Numbered from the stretch's first letter, positions 27,101 to 40,811 are shown. The stretch: 64,000 nt of DNA from Casuarius casuarius (GCA_003342895.1 PTFA01000091.1:1829546-1893545), one strand, 5' to 3'. The notes: generated from the sequence alone by a model not told the origin. Numbers and translations are program-made.

Positions 27101-30100
27101 TATTAATTAATCACTCCCCTTCCAGGATAGATGTCAGAATCAGACAAAAGCCAATCAGTAAACATGGAAGAACGAGCGTTGTGCAGAAGTGGTGCTGGCA
27201 GCAACAGCGGGAAACAGCGGTGCTAGGACGAGGCAAAGACGGAGGAGTGCCAGGGGCTGCTGATGTCACCACCTGCGAATGTGCTAGACCACAGGATAAG
27301 CTACCTAGAGTTGACCAAGGCCTTGCAGGTAAATGGTGACCACTGTCCTTAGCTTGTCTAGAGCAATGTGTAACAGCAATTACCCTCCTGGAAGGTAACT
27401 GGCTATGCCAATGTAAAAATCACTGAGGCCTAGAATTTTAAAATTCATTTGGATGCCTAACAGTCATTGAAATCAACAGCAGTTAGATACCTAAAATTCT
27501 TTAAATACAGCAGCTCTTACTGAAAGCCAGTGAAGTCAGTGGAAAGGTTCCCACTGATTGCAACAGATATTCATCTGGGACAGAAATGTAAGAAGCAATC
27601 AGGGAATGGTTTGCTGTGGCCCTGTTGTTTTCTTCTAAAGTTGCCCCACAGGTGGTTGCAGTCGCACTGCACATCTGCCTAAGCAAATGCAGGACAGGGC
27701 TGTACTTCAGACTAAAGGGTTTGTTGAGATGTAAAACTCAAGCAATAAATTGTTTCCAAATGTCCCAGGTCAAGGGAGGGACTCAGCAATCCCTGGCCAT
27801 TTTATGATCTAATTTAATTTCTCAAGTGTGTCAGTCTGTGGTTCATATAGTCCCTGACATATGTACTTGGCCAAAACCTAGAAATGGGAGTATGTGGGTG
27901 GCAGGATAACTGTGCATGAGACAGGAATATAGACTGTATCAGTAGAATGAAATCATCAACCCTGTATTGGTTTGAATTGCTTACCTGTGCTTTCCTACGG
28001 AGTCAGATCTCAACGTGACATATATCAGCTGAAGGATCTTGCCCATTGCAGCATTATCAAGGGAGAAAAAACTCCTTACATATGTGCATTAATCATCTAG
28101 GAGGAAATGTTAGCAGCTACATGCACAGTTGAATTGTGTCTTGAAGTGTGTCAGCTTGGCCTCCATTTAAAATGGGAGCTGTATCAGCACAGCCAAAGGC
28201 AAATTCATGGCAGCATAGTTTGGAACAGCAAACCAGAACCTGTTTGAGGTATAAGCATGGCCAGCTCCTTTTCTTCTCGCATTCATTTACAAAACTGGCC
28301 AAGGTGAGTCTGCATTTTGTTTGATACTGTCATTGCTTTCAGATGCATAGAGATTATTTCAGGCTTTGAGTTGAGGGCTATAGTCCCCTTCTAACCCAGA
28401 CAGCAGCTAGTATGAGGCCACCCAAGTTCCTGGGGAGAGAAATTAAGCTGCAAGATGGCTACTGAGGTCATGTCACACCATGAAAGGAGTAATTTTCCTG
28501 CAATTGATTTCCTGAAGATGACTCGTGGTTTGTGTGCAGTGAAAGCTAATTTAAACAAGAAAGATGAGTCTCTCCAACACACCTTGATTGGCAATTGTGA
28601 TAAATTCCTATAATTACTATTGACTCCACAGAAGGTTTTCATTTGTTAAAAATGTTGCTGAAATGACAGCCCAGAAATGGAATATAACAGGCAAAGGGGA
28701 AAGTTGCACAAAACACCTGTCTTTGCAGAGTTCCCTGAGTAGATCTGTGATGAGCCACCAGACTTCCTTCTTTCTCTCACCAACATCTCACTTCTCATAG
28801 TCAGATAATGCACATTGAGGAAGTTTCCAATATGTTCATTTATTATTCAGTCCTTGTATGAGAACATGGTGCAGTGTGTGCTTAAATCACATGGGCTTTG
28901 ATCATAGGAATAAGATATTTACAGATTTGAACCATTTCGCAAGTCTCTATGGCCTCTCCCAAACATTGAGAAATTATGAGTCTCATCCAGAAATATCTTG
29001 GTCTTTTTTTAAAAAGTCTCAAGTTTAACAATGCTGTAATGCATGTCATGTTTGTCTTCTGATTTCTGATTCTTCAAGTTGCTTTTATTTTGTGTTTTCA
29101 AGCTTTTGTCATTCAGTCTCTCTTTTTCTAAGAAAAGTTGAAATTATGATGTTCTTGCCATGATTCAGCTACTGAAATTTTAAGAAAAACATCGGAGCTG
29201 AGCCCCGTGATAAAACAGCAAAATGAGGCAATACTGCTACACCAGCCCAGATTAATTTAGAAGTTTTGCAAAGCCCTAATCTCTAAGGAGTCTATTTGAA
29301 AGTTGTTCTTTCCTCACTGCTTCCAGAACAAGAAGAACAAGGAAAAATGAAAACTGCAGATGCACTCTGTGTTAAATCAGCAGTGGCTGCAAGGAGTCCT
29401 GGGTTCTGATGCATTGACTTCAGTGGGATTTGGAACAAGCCCAGGAGGAAAAGAACTCCAGAGCTGTTTTGTTTCCATTAAGGAATCAAAGTAAGAGACC
29501 AGGTCACTAAAGAGCTCATGTTGGATACTGAGCTGTTTTAACAACCAGATCACACATCCCTTAACTTGATTATTCCCTTCCCTGCTCTTTGAAGACAGCC
29601 CCAGAGCCCACGCTGTTTTGTAACCCCTCATGGATTAAGAAACACAGGCCTGTAGTTGCAGAGAATGCCAGTCTGCCTGACCAAACCCAAAGGGGTCAGA
29701 TATTTTCCCTCTGAAAAGAAAATTCTATGTTTATATCAGCTATTTGTTTCTGAAAGAAAAATGGCTTACAAGTGGCAGACAGACAGAGGCCTTGTCTTCT
29801 ATGTGAAATGCTCAAAAGCAAGCACGAATCATATTGGCCACACATAAAAGAGCCTCTCTGCATTATAAATGTTCATAACCTAAATTTGGCCAATTGCGTG
29901 GGTGTGGAAAACTCAGCCAGAAACACTGTTCCTTGTAGTCAGGAAGTGAGTGAATACAAAGCACCAGAAAAGGAAAAGAACAGCAGGTAAAATGAGTGCC
30001 TTGCAGGAGACCTCCTCTCATTACTGCAGTGATGATTTGGCTTGTGTGCTTTTGCTTTTGGATTTTTTTTCCTTCCTTGGAGATAGAACACTTAAAAACA

Positions 30101-31817
30101 AAATACTACCTTTTTAAAAGTAGAGCTAATATTTAACAGCTGCAAAGCAACAGGTTCACCCTGGAGTCAGCTTCGTAAGCATAGAAGGAAGGGGGAAAAT
30201 GTCAAGGGCACAGCAGGTACTGTGGTTTCCTCCTAGCCTGCTCTCACCTGTGTTTAAGGACAGGTTTATAGATTGCTCATGCCCAGGTACATACACAAAC
30301 TGCAGATCCAGTGCTACACACTCGTCTGCACGTGTATGGATGGGTGACACATGCATGCCATGGCTATTAACACACTTGGCCTTCTGTGAGGCACAGTGAA
30401 ATCTATCCCTTCCTCTGGCAGTCCTGGAGCTGGAACAACCATGTCCCCGTGGGCACTGTGTAAGTAAGTATGAACAGGTACATGTGCTAACATAAACATA
30501 TATTATTATACACATCAACATGCCATTACACAAACTCACACGTGACTGCGCTAACCTCAGAAACACACAGCCCTGCACACGGCCGCAGAGATGTGCCTGA
30601 GCTTTGCTTCCCGTCCAAAGATAGCAGGAACGCTGAAAGGCTAAAAGCATGCCAGCTCCTCTGGTAGCAGCTGCAGTGGTCCAGCCTCTCAAAGACCTTG
30701 CAGAAGAAGGTGACAGGAAGACTACTCTCAGACAGACCTCCTTGCACAGCATGAATGTTGAGGTACCAGCTTTGCACTGCGTATGAATTGCAGTCCTTGG
30801 GATACAGGCAGGAGGAGGACACAGCAGGCTGTGTGCACACACACAACAGATTGCTGAGCCAACAGACAAAAGGAAAATTCAAGCACTTCCTATGGAAATG
30901 TATGACAGGACACTGGAAAATTTTCAAGCAGGAAAGTCACTATAGTTTTGTGTTCTGTAAGAACTCGGTTAACAGTGAAAGAGTGATCTTCTGGCACTAA
31001 CGGGTGTTTCTGAATCAGCTCTTCTCAGAATTGCTGAGACTGTGCTGGAAACTTCAGCCCAGATATTTTATGAACTGAGTCTTTCCAGTGGCTCTCTGGT
31101 AACCCAGTCACTCAGTATGGGTCTGGATTTCAACACTGCAACCTCTCTGCTGAAAAGGAGAAGGAAACTTTCTTTACTTCCCTCGAACCTGCATTTGAAG
31201 GAACAGTTGTTCATTTGGATTCTCACTGGTTTCAGTGCAAATCCGGCACACACAGGGGTAAGCGGGGGCAGAATCAGGACCTGGAGCTTGCTTTGCCCAC
31301 TGACAAGTGAAGAGGCAGGCTCCAGTTTCTCCCCCCACCTTTCAGAGGGGTGCCTTGACTACATATTGCCAAATTAGGGCCTTATTTTCACTGGGGAAGC
31401 TGCTCTGAACTTGCTCCCAGCAGAATGTTTTAGAAATAAGCCCACAAGAAAGCTCAAATATGCATCTGTATTACAATGTGAGAGGTGTAAGTGGGAAAGT
31501 GGGTCCTGCATCTGTGCTGAGGAGAGGCAGACCTCAGCAGATTAGTTTCCTTGCCTTAGTTTGCCATTGTTCATTTCTGGTTACTACACCATCAGAGATC
31601 AGCTGCTTTCCCCTGCTTTCTTACACCACTTCCACACCAACACAGCCCCCTGCGTCCCAACAGTTACTTTGCAGATACGGTATTTTACAGAACAGCAGAA
31701 TCTGACCTGGCTTGTTACTGACACAACACTTTCCTATTATTTCCACCATTCCTATGTAATTACAATAGCTCTATGCTACTGTAAGACATATATTATTGGC
31801 TTAATTCTTCTCCTTCT
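21121..31817. other. Gene-free flank with old dispersed repeat traces
   Basis: No exon is supported. Short decayed matches to the dispersed CCACTGACTTCA motif occur at 23950-23967, 27529-27560 and 29411-29429. AT-rich blocks at 21890-22060 and 26860-26960 contain clusters of TTAAT, GTTAAC and TTTATT words and may be conserved non-coding elements. A 237-codon minus-strand frame at 30156-30869 has no recognisable domain and is not called. Confidence 0.45.
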
Positions 31818-31868
31818 CTAGAATTCCAGGAATATATATGTGTATTCCAGGTATATTCTGAGTTCTAG
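31818..31868. repeat. Imperfect hairpin with internal near-direct repeat
   Basis: A left arm beginning CTAGAATTCCAGGAATATA pairs imperfectly with a right arm ending TTCTGAGTTCTAG. The spacer carries a second ATTCCAGG(T)ATAT copy of the left-arm word. TTCCAGGAA at 31824-31832 is also an exact TTCN3GAA STAT-type motif. The role is unknown; a small decayed mobile element end is possible. Confidence 0.35.
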
Positions 31869-32022
31869 CCAAAACTTGGCTAGTGCAGTATGTTTATCAC
31901 ACCAGTTACTGCTATAGCATGAGTAATTTCTGGGGGAGGGAGGCGAGGGAGTAGAAAAAGAAAAAGCTTCTCCAAATCCTTCAGCTCTTCACTTGGACAC
32001 CGTGAATGAGATATTTAAATAT

Positions 32023-32048
32023 GTTGCCATGGAAACAATCAAAGAGGG
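32023..32048. promoter_or_regulatory. RFX X-box with adjoining SOX and TCF/LEF words
   Basis: GTTGCCATGGAAAC (32023-32036) matches the palindromic RFX X-box GTTGCCATGGCAAC with one difference. It runs directly into AACAAT (SOX-type) and ATCAAAG (TCF/LEF-type). Three partly overlapping motifs within about 25 bp make this a candidate enhancer core. The flanking (GT)n tract starts 8 bp later. Function is not shown by sequence alone. Confidence 0.35.
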
Positions 32049-32055
32049 GGTCTTT

Positions 32056-32090
32056 GTGCGTGCGTGCGTGTGTGTGTGTGTGTGTGTGTG
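32056..32090. repeat. (GTGC)n(GT)n microsatellite
   Basis: Three GTGC steps are followed by an uninterrupted GT run of about eleven units. This is a likely length polymorphism. Confidence 0.95.
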
Positions 32091-32889
32091 TTTTAGTAAT
32101 CCCAAAGGGAGTATTTAATTGGAATCAACCACAGCTTTTTAACTGTGTTTTAAATTGGAGAGAAATAAAAAGAAGAAGCTGCCAGAAAAGGAACATTAAA
32201 TAAAAGGAAAAAGAAAAAAAAACACATGAAACAAGATGGGGGGGAAGGGAAATCAAAAGAATAAATTTACTGTAACCGGCAAAGGATTCATTAGGGTTAC
32301 AACAAAGCTCGGTTCAATTTCCCTCCTGTTAACCTTAACAAGTTTGATGTAGGTCCAGCCTGAAAGGCAGTGAGAATGTCTTTCTCTCTCCCCACCTCTG
32401 CCTGGTCCTAGGGGACCAAGCAGCTGTCTGTAAATTGCTCCACACTGGGGAATAAGGTTTCTTTCCTTTCTGCCTCGCATTTTTCTTTGTCCAACCACAC
32501 CTGCATTGAGCAGCTGCCCTAGGAGCCTGCCTCACCACTTCCCACTCATTCCTGCATCTCTCTGCCCTGCTGGATTCTTGGACATGCCATTTTATTGCAG
32601 ATGAACCTGAAGATGTTATTTATTACCTTCCCCCAGCTTAAATACATTGGGCTATTACCAGGGTTATTTTTGTCCCCAGCAACAGCCCTTCTGAGCTCAT
32701 AATTAACTATTATTGTTAGTGTTAGCATTGGAGTTGCTATTTAAGCTAATGGACACTTTTAGTAGAACAAAAGTTTATAACCTCACTGTGAATAAACTTA
32801 GGCTGGAAATTAGAGAGATTTCTGACCATTGAAAAGACTAATCCTGGACTAATGGCACAGGGGGAGAAAGCCTAACAGTTTTAAGAGAG
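32091..32889. other. Gene-free flank
   Basis: A-rich tracts at about 32200-32225 are followed by unique sequence. No exon or RNA gene is seen. Confidence 0.5.
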
Positions 32890-32985
32890 AATTTGATACG
32901 GCTATGAATGGGATTTTTTCTCAAAGAGATGAACTGCTTGGTCCAGAAGGCCTCTTCTAGTCTCTTGCTTCTGTTTCACTCTTAC
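32890..32985 (+). repeat. Possible CR1-like LINE 3' fragment
   Basis: The segment AGAGAATTTGATACGG and, further on, GAACTGCTTGGTCCAGAAGG then CTCTTCTAGTCTCTTGCTTCT resembles the 3' end of old sauropsid CR1 elements, where a similar GGTCTCTTCCAGTCCT run precedes the terminal short repeats. It is strongly decayed, and no reverse transcriptase sequence is attached. Confidence 0.3.
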
Positions 32986-34734
32986 TGTATTTAAATGAGA
33001 TGTCAGAGGGTCTGAATCGCAATACACTGTGTATTCAGTCATGCACACACAGAGTAAGAGCCAGTTCCTGACCCTTGTGTAAAAAGACAAGATTACATTT
33101 GAGATTAATTCTGCATGGATGGAGGTGCCAGTACTCACACATTAAAGAAGGGGCATTGATCCCAGATGCCAAGATCAGGGTCTGATGTTCTGTTTCAGGC
33201 AGAGCCAGCACAAAATTAGCACACAGGACAGACAGTGGCTGGGAGGTGTCCAGCGGCACAGCGAAAGGAAGCAACTTATTCAAGGTCCAGTTTTATTTTT
33301 GGATATAGCACATTTTCACCCCTCTTTGGAGAGGAACTGGGAGAAAGCTGCGTGATACGACCGCCTTTTCTAAAGGACTTGGTGCTCTTCTGACAGAAAA
33401 TGTTAAGCCTTTTTGTCATTATTAATAACCACCTATTGGACTCCTCAGTGCAGGGACTGGGAATGCACAGGGAAGTCAGGGACTGAGCAGGACCAAATTA
33501 ATTCAGCTTCCGTCTTGTGGATCCTTGTGGACCGGCTCTGTTATACTGAGAGATCTGTGCAAAGAGACCATGACTGAGACTGAAGTGCACTGTGCTTGGT
33601 ACTGTCCCAACGTGCAATAAGAAGAGTCATCAAAGATGAGGCTCAGAGACCTTGGCACATTGTCAGCAGCTGCTTTACCTCATGGACCAGAAATCAGGGT
33701 ATGCTGAGCTCCCATCAGTTGAAACCATTAGATTTTGGCCATATTCTCCCTTCCTCCTTGTCCATTCCTTGACCGGATATTCCAGTTTTCACCCCACAAC
33801 AGCTCCTAGCTGTAGCTCAGATGCAGAAACCTCCACTTGGTTCTCTCTCCTTTTCGCCATAAACCAAACCCCTCCTGCCACCCTCTCCCCCTCCTTTCCT
33901 CCCACTCTCTGCAGCTAGCACCTTACTTGAAGAAGAATAGCAAGAAAGAAAATGTATAGCTGTAATAGATTTTCCCCACTGGAGTCTACATTAAATTTAA
34001 GGCTTCGCTGTGGACACTGAATGGTTGGTCATTAACGCACCTCGAATAAGCAGCATAAAACAATCCTCATAAGTGCTACCGTGAAAAATGGTGGCAGAGA
34101 TCAGAAGTGATCAGAATGCAGACGGGAGCTGCAGCTCTCAGCGTAAAAATGATTAATGAAAAATCCCCAGCATCCTTTCTTCTCTTTGCAAGGGAGGAAG
34201 CGAACGAGCTTGACAAGAACAACCGCTCCTCATGTGAGGAGGATAATAGCAGGAATGATATGTCTACAGGAGATTCCCAAGGCCTTGTGCGCACATAATA
34301 AATTGCCCTTGTCACTTTTGGGAAACTTATGAAGAAAGATCACCAAAGCCAGCAAAAGCAATGAGGAAAAAGAACAAAAGATTCAACCCAAGAGAAGCTT
34401 TGCCTGGGAGATGCACCGGCTCTGCTCACCCCTTGCCTCCGTTTGCTCAGCAAAGTGTTTTTGAAATGAACAGAAGGAGTTGGGTCCCCAGGCTCATAAA
34501 ATACCTGTCAGACTGTGATGGCAGTGAAGCCGGGAATGAGGCTGCATGATGCAAAGCTTCAGCTCTTCAACCCTGTGTTAGAGCAGAGGATGCCACTGAA
34601 ATACTGGCCTGCACTGCCATAGCGGGTGCTCGCAGGCAGGTAGCTAGGTGACTGACAAGGGTGTCTTGGTAGGTAAGGCCTTTGACTCAGGAGGGCTGGC
34701 TTTCTTCCTTAATTATGTCAAATTTCTTACATGG
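32986..34734. other. Gene-free flank
   Basis: No exon is recognised. The stretch 34000-34330 is AT-rich with TCATTAACG and ATGATTAATG words and could be a conserved non-coding element; I cannot test this from one sequence. Confidence 0.4.
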
Positions 34735-34930
34735 GTGGTGCAAATCATTTAATCTCTTCATGTCTTAGTTCCCTATCTGTAAAACAGAAATACTGCTTTT
34801 CTATTCTCTCTTGGCTATGGATATTCAAATTTTTAGGAGGAGGAACTGTCTCCCACTGTACATGTATAGCATATAGCTCAAGAAGGCCCTGACCTTGTCT
34901 GGATCCCATATACACTGCTGTGTAGTAGTG
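34735..34930 (-). repeat. MIR-type SINE fragment (reverse orientation)
   Basis: The plus strand reads AATCATTTAATCTCTTCATG, TCTTAGTTCCCTATCTGTAAAA, which is the reverse of the MIR core (CTTAACCTCTCTGTGCCTCAGTTTCCTCATCTGTAAAA). The following 130 bp (CACTGTACATGTATAGCATATAG and so on) resembles a decayed tail common in sauropsid MIR-like copies (TGTTTGTACAGCGCCTAGCAC). Assignment is by pattern from memory. Confidence 0.55.
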
Positions 34931-35214
34931 CATATAAAATGGACATATTATCCTGAAAATAGGAGAGCCAGTTGTCATATAAAGCCAGGCCTTTTGACCC
35001 TGCTCTGGCTCTCCCTTTAAGCAGGCTATCGCTACCAAAATACTAGAAGTGAACCTGTATGTAAGTAAGGATTATTCTTATATTTATACATAGCCCAGGC
35101 AGAGGCTATGGATAATTCTACAGTTCACATGCACATGTGTGTGTTACTGAGGGACAGTTCAGACCTGGACGGAGACATTTTTGTCTCACACAGAGGAAAA
35201 AACATTATTCCCTC

Positions 35215-35335
35215 CTTTAAGTATGATCTGGACTGGGCACTAGGAAACAGACTGTGCAGAGCAATCCTGTGCTGGCCAGGGGACAGACAAGATGGTCCTA
35301 ATAGGTCTTTTTCAATCCTGGTTTCTGGGAATTTT
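35215..35335 (+). repeat. CR1-like LINE 3' end
   Basis: The segment GGGACAGACAAGATGGTCCT is followed by AATAGGTCTTTTTCAATCCT and GGTTTCTGGG. This matches the well-known CR1 3' terminal pattern (GACTAGATGACCTAATAGGTCTCTTCCAATCCTAATTTCT). It is 5'-truncated, as nearly all CR1 copies are, and carries no coding sequence. It is the strongest evidence for a sauropsid source among the repeats. Confidence 0.65.
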
Positions 35336-36286
35336 CTCCCACCAGTGGCTAAACAGGCGCCAGATGGTAATGACTTTGGTCACGTATTGAGTCACTGGAA
35401 GATAGAAATCACAGCAAAATTGGGAGGGTTGTTTCTTCCTCCTGCTCCCTCTCTGAAAAAGGCAGAGGTGCTTTTGAAAGTACAGTACTGCTGTTGGCAG
35501 GCAGCTGCCGTATAGTCCGCGGTGGGGTGCAGTGCAGCACCACTTTTTTACACAGTCGGGCTGTGGTCAGGAAAGCCTTGTGTTTAAATAATTTGGTAAA
35601 GATCAGGATGCCACAGTTCCAGGTGTGTATGTGTGTATGGCTGTGTGTGAAGCTGAAAATCTTTTCTTACTCCGTATCAGGTAGCTGCACAGAGCTGGAG
35701 GCAAGGCAGGGGGAACACTGCAAGCAGCGCCACGCACTGATTTAGCTTTATCCCTGCGAGTCTGTGTAAGCCCACTGGTGAGGTGAAGAGCGATTCAAAG
35801 ATTGGGTCGCACTGGGAAATCTGCTTTAATTTCCTGTTCTGCCTCAGGCTTCCATGTGACAGTGTAAATCACTGAAAGTGAGAAACACGAAGATAGATGG
35901 ATGTTGCAGTGCTCAACTGGTATTGCCCAGCGCACACAGGAACCATCTCACGGAGCGCAAACAGCACAGCTCTAGGCAGCTGCTTGTGCATGTGCAGGCG
36001 AGGCACTTTCACAGAGCAGGGGTCCTTTAGGCACTGACTGAAGAGTGAGATAGTTCCCCTTTGTAAGTCACCTGGCAGCACTTAGGAACCTGCAAATGAT
36101 CTTTGTGGATTTTTCCCTTAGTGTCTCTGCATCATAGTCTCTGTATTTTAATGACGAGGGTGGTAGCACTTGCTGTTATCCTTCTTCCCCGGGGAATCGT
36201 TTAAACACATGCCGCAGGTGGCTCATCCTCCCTTGCTAAGGCACCATCAGCCTCAGCTGTAAGAGTATTGCCATGAATTCCAGGAA

Positions 36287-36499
36287 TCTTTCTGCTCACC
36301 TGCTTCATGAATAACTCTTAAAGACTTCTGGATCTTTGAATTCTGTGTCCAGGGTTAAAGCTGCCCCTTATAGCGAAGCCTGGGGATTTCCTGCTCCTCT
36401 GCTGTAAAGAAAAGTGAGTTTCTTCCCTGTGCTTGCTGTCAGGTCCGTCCAGTGAGGCGGTGTCTGCAGTGGAGCCCCAGGGATGCTCCTGTGGGAGCA
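36287..36499 (+). repeat. 213-bp direct duplication, copy A
   Basis: This block, from TCTTTCTGCTCACCTGCTTC to CTGTGGGAGCA, recurs at 37168-37380 with the same length and about eight substitutions (roughly 96% identity by eye), 881 bp away in the same orientation. It codes for nothing recognisable. The left boundary of copy A abuts TTCCAGGAA (36278-36286), which is absent from copy B. Confidence 0.95.
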
Positions 36500-37167
36500 G
36501 CTGTATTGAGGAGATAAAGGCCCTCAGGAAGGTCTGTTCTCTGGATTTCTGCCATGGCTCTAGGACTGTCTGAGAAAGGAGGGATGGATGATGGTAGGTA
36601 AAATTGTTCCTTGGCAGAATGGGAAGCACCACAGTCAAACAGATGTCACTAGTTCTGTGTTGTTGTTCTACTGAGAAAAATAGAGGGAAATGTTTTTTTT
36701 CTTAAACACCAGCTCTCCTGAGGTCTGTGGGGGGAGATAGCAGTCTGCTGAGGCCAGGTTAGCACTGCTTTCAGTGAGAAGCATGCTGTGTAGCTGGAGG
36801 AAGACCTTCACCCCACCTGCTACCTGTGGGCAGAATAAATCAGCTGAGAGCTGCTGCACAGTAGCAACACACGCCTTGCCAGGTTGGCCTCCCCTGGGTG
36901 CATTTGTTTACCTGCTGTCATCTCCTATTAGTCCCAGTGCTTTATGGAGGGTGGGCTGTGGCTTCAGCTCCCAGCCCCAGGCTCTGCCAGCTTCTCTCAA
37001 GGCATTTTCCTTCCTGTGTGCAGTCCTGGAATAATAGCAGCCAGTAGCAGGGTCATTTATTTGGCCTTTCATGCATCAACATGATGGATGAGGATACTGA
37101 TAAACTGCCATCTCTGTGAGAAAGGCTATTTTTGGTACTTAGCTCTCATATGTGACTGTATGAATTG
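36500..37167. other. Unique spacer between the two duplicated blocks
   Basis: There is no exon or repeat I can name. The spacer is not itself duplicated elsewhere in the window as far as I can see. Confidence 0.5.
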
Positions 37168-37380
37168 TCTTTCTGCTCACCTGCTTCGTGAATAACTGTT
37201 AAAGACTTCTGGATCTTTGAATTCTGTGTCCAGGGTTAAAGCTGCCCCTTATAGCAAAGCCTGGGGATTTCCCGCTCCTCTGCTGTAAAGAAAAGTGAGT
37301 TTCTTCCCTGTGCTTGCTGTCAGGTCCGTCCAGTGAGGCGGTGTTTGCAGCGGAGCCCCAGGAATGCCCCTGTGGGAGCA
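37168..37380 (+). repeat. 213-bp direct duplication, copy B
   Basis: This is the partner of 36287-36499. Differences are mostly transitions (for example CTTCATGAA versus CTTCGTGAA, TAGCGAAG versus TAGCAAAG). Ungapped alignment along the full length indicates a fairly recent local duplication rather than two independent insertions. Confidence 0.95.
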
Positions 37381-40300
37381 TCAGGGATTCATGTTCCGGC
37401 TGTGTCAAATCTTCATGGATTCTGCAGCCCGTTAAGTGCCCGGTCCCTCAGCATTCCCCAGCTCCCAAGGCACTCCATTCCCGAAAGACTCTTAGCTGTT
37501 GTAACTTCCAGGGCAAGGAATCACAGCTCCATGTCCCTCAGGAAAAAGGCAGAGGGGGAAACAGGGAAAGATCTTCATCTCTTAAAGAAAAGTTGAGAAA
37601 AACAGAGGTAGGGCATGGGAGTGGTGTGCAGGGGCTTGGGGCCTGCTTTTGCTCCAGCTTCCTGCATGACTTTGCACCAGTCACTGTGCGGAAGTCTGTG
37701 CTTTAATCTTCTCTCCTGTTCTTCAGCGTATTTTCCATTATTTTGTCTTGTCTGTGCAAGACAGAACTCGGAATAGATTTAGATACCTGCATTCTGTGAC
37801 TGTACATTTCCTAGTGCCATGGGACACTGATTTCATTTGGGTTTCTAATTTATTTCACAATACTGTGGAATAATTAGAATTATTAAAACCAAAACTGTTC
37901 TTTGCTGCCTGTTTCCATTAGGCAAAGCAGCTCAGACTGTCAGGTCTTTGGGGAGGGAGGAGGAGGCTTGTTTTTTACCACCTCCTAGTCTTTTGTCCTT
38001 CATGACCTTTAGTTCTCTTGCTAAAATTAACATTTATACAAAAAACAGAAGTGGAAATTGGTCCCTCTTCCCATTGCATCACACATTCCTGCAGTGGAAA
38101 GGTTATTCCTTTCATAGGCTTCCTATATGGCATATCAGATGATATGATCTGCCCTTTCTCAGACTAAATTATCAGCTCTAATGTTTTCCTCCTTTCATTA
38201 TTACTATCCTCTCCTTGAAACATGAGTAGTTTCCATGTCGACTGTAACATTACTGTCTCTGCTGGTAGCAGATGGAAAGCCAAGCTGGAGGTACAAGTCA
38301 TGTTACCATTAACAGCCAGCAGCAAACTGTAATGGTTTCCAGTGTAACCCTTCAAGTCATTGAGTGCTGTTTCTACACACAGAGGAACTAAGTGTAATGA
38401 TAAAATCCTATCTTTAAGATGTTGAGAGTTTTACAGCTGGCTTTGATAGAACTGGGAATTTTTAGTCTTTTTACTGGAGTAAATCAAATTACAGCTTTCC
38501 TGGGGATAAGCGGGAAATGATTCCCATACTATGAAATTAAGGAGCCCAGTTTTCTGAAGGAGTAGTATTTCTGGCAGTCTAATTTGAGAACATCAGTTTG
38601 GGGTCTAATCAGCTGAAGCAAATCAGGCCCAAATAATCTTGAGTACATGCAACGAAAAACAATTCCCATCTGTCGGGAAAACCCAGTGTGCCTACATTTG
38701 TTCTAAGAAAATGAACAATTCAGAAATGGCAAAACATTTTGTTGCAGTTTGTTAGCTTAAATTGTTCATTTGGGCTTGACCCCATGTAATTTTTTTCCCT
38801 ACTGACATTTTTCATTTGACAATAAGCCAAAAATTCCTGTGTGCATATGAAGTCCTCACGTGGATTCTGGTCTCAGTTGTTCTGGTTTCATGTGGGTGTT
38901 AAGCCATTGACTTCAGGAGCATCCAGCTGGTTAAACTGTAGAAGGGAGACAAAGATCATAGTTGGACTTTCCATTCTCATGAATAAGGTTAACTTGCTAC
39001 AGATCCGGAGTGCCTGGGTCCCAGCTTTGCTCAAAATGGACAGTAGAGACATGTCTCACTTGACACAGCTGTAAAAAGTTGTGGCTGTTTGAGTTAGGGA
39101 GCCTTAGAAAGGCTGAATGTGAACTCTAGCCGTGCCACTCTCTTCTCGCCCTTTGGATATTGAAGTTAATATGCCTTAACTGTGTTGAATTCACCGAAGC
39201 CTGTGACAAGCTGTCACCATTGCTAAGGTCAGTCTCACCCAGCTCAGAGGTCCTTTCCTCTCTTGTTTCCTTTCTTCTCTACCACCAGCTGCCGTTAGAG
39301 AGCAAACCCTGAACTTGGAAGGCAAGAGAAGAGCTGATTTTGATTCATTTAGCTTGTAAACTTAGTGCATTGCCCTTGTTATATCTTTAGGAGCTCTATA
39401 ACAGGTGTGGGATCTTAAAAGCTCTCTGCATTAGCCATTTCTCCCTTGTACCATATCCTACTCCCCACAAGCCTCCTCATTTCTCATTCAAGGAACCGTG
39501 GTGAGGCTTTGTGCTCCGAATGCCCAGCAGTCACCGTTGCGTCTCCGTTCCCCGACAAAGAGAAACCTTATCTTTTGATGGACACATACAGCACATTCTC
39601 TGTGACATTTAAATCTCCCTTTGTAGCCAACTCAGATATTTTTGCTGTTAAAATAAGACCGTACAGCCGGGTGATTTCATTACTGCAAATGTTATTACAG
39701 TGAAAGCCTGTTTAAGACATAATGTCACTGAAGGGAAAATATGATCTAGCAGCAAGTGTGGTCTGGTTGAGGGTGCTGGGATTCATCACAGACTGAAAGA
39801 AACCTCTCAAACATCAGACCTGCTAATGGAACAGCTTTTTCCTTCATCAAATCAAACCAGCCACTTCCTCAAAGCCCTAAGGCTAGGAATTACAAAGAAG
39901 ATTGAAAGGAATTAGGCACCCAACTCTCACTGACTTTGTATTTGAGCTCTTGAACTGCTCTTGCTGCTTTGGAAATTATAGCTGTGCTGCCAGGGTGCTT
40001 AGTACCATAGGTGCGGTGAACAGAAATGTATTGTGTTAATAGTAGCTACAGGCTTTAAAAAGGCAATGCTGCTGCCTGTCCATGTTCATAATGATTAGTT
40101 CTTGGTCCAAAAACACTGAAGAGGAGAAATAATCACAGATGGGTCCTGGCCTCTCTGAACTCAGTGCAAATTTGCTAGTGATCTGGCCCCAGTTTCTACC
40201 TGGATGCAGAGGTAACTCAAAAAAAGCAGATTTTCCCAAAGCGGATTTTCCTGAGGATTTTAGATTTGCAAGAGTGAAGTTTATGAGCTTCTGGAGACAG

Positions 40301-40811
40301 AGGTGTCGCACAGATCGGCGGCCCTCAGCCGTGGGAGTGTGCAGCTCTGCACGTGTGGCTTTGAGCAGCACTGTGCGGAGGTGGTGGTTAGCTGAAGAGC
40401 AGAACTGTGCAGATGGACCTACACTGTGTTCCCAGCCCTCTGCCTTTGAGGTACTGGTTTCTACTGTTGATTAGCTCTATTTTGAGGATCACTTTGCTAT
40501 GCCAGATAGGTGTGCCCTTCATCTTAAAAGATTAGCCTTTAAAATGTGTGAGTAGCTCAGACTGTCTGCTAATGGGGATGGTGAATGTCTTAGCTCTGCT
40601 CCTTTCCAGAGTAGGTGTGGGAAGTTCTCTTCCGTTTGACATCTTTCTGAGTGTTTAAACTCAGTGAGTATCAGGTCAACAGCAAACCTCCCACTGGCTT
40701 CAAGAAGCTTTGGACTGTGCCCCAGCCTGCTCTGCTAACAAGATGTGACAAGCTGAAGTGAACAGTTAGACAGAAAGCATCAGGATTTCACAGCATATTT
40801 TGCCAGCAACT
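37381..40811. other. Gene-free flank
   Basis: A short MIR-like reverse fragment is possible at 37664-37725. Motif copies of CCATTGACTTCA type occur at 38904-38915 and 40689-40703. No exon is supported. Confidence 0.45.
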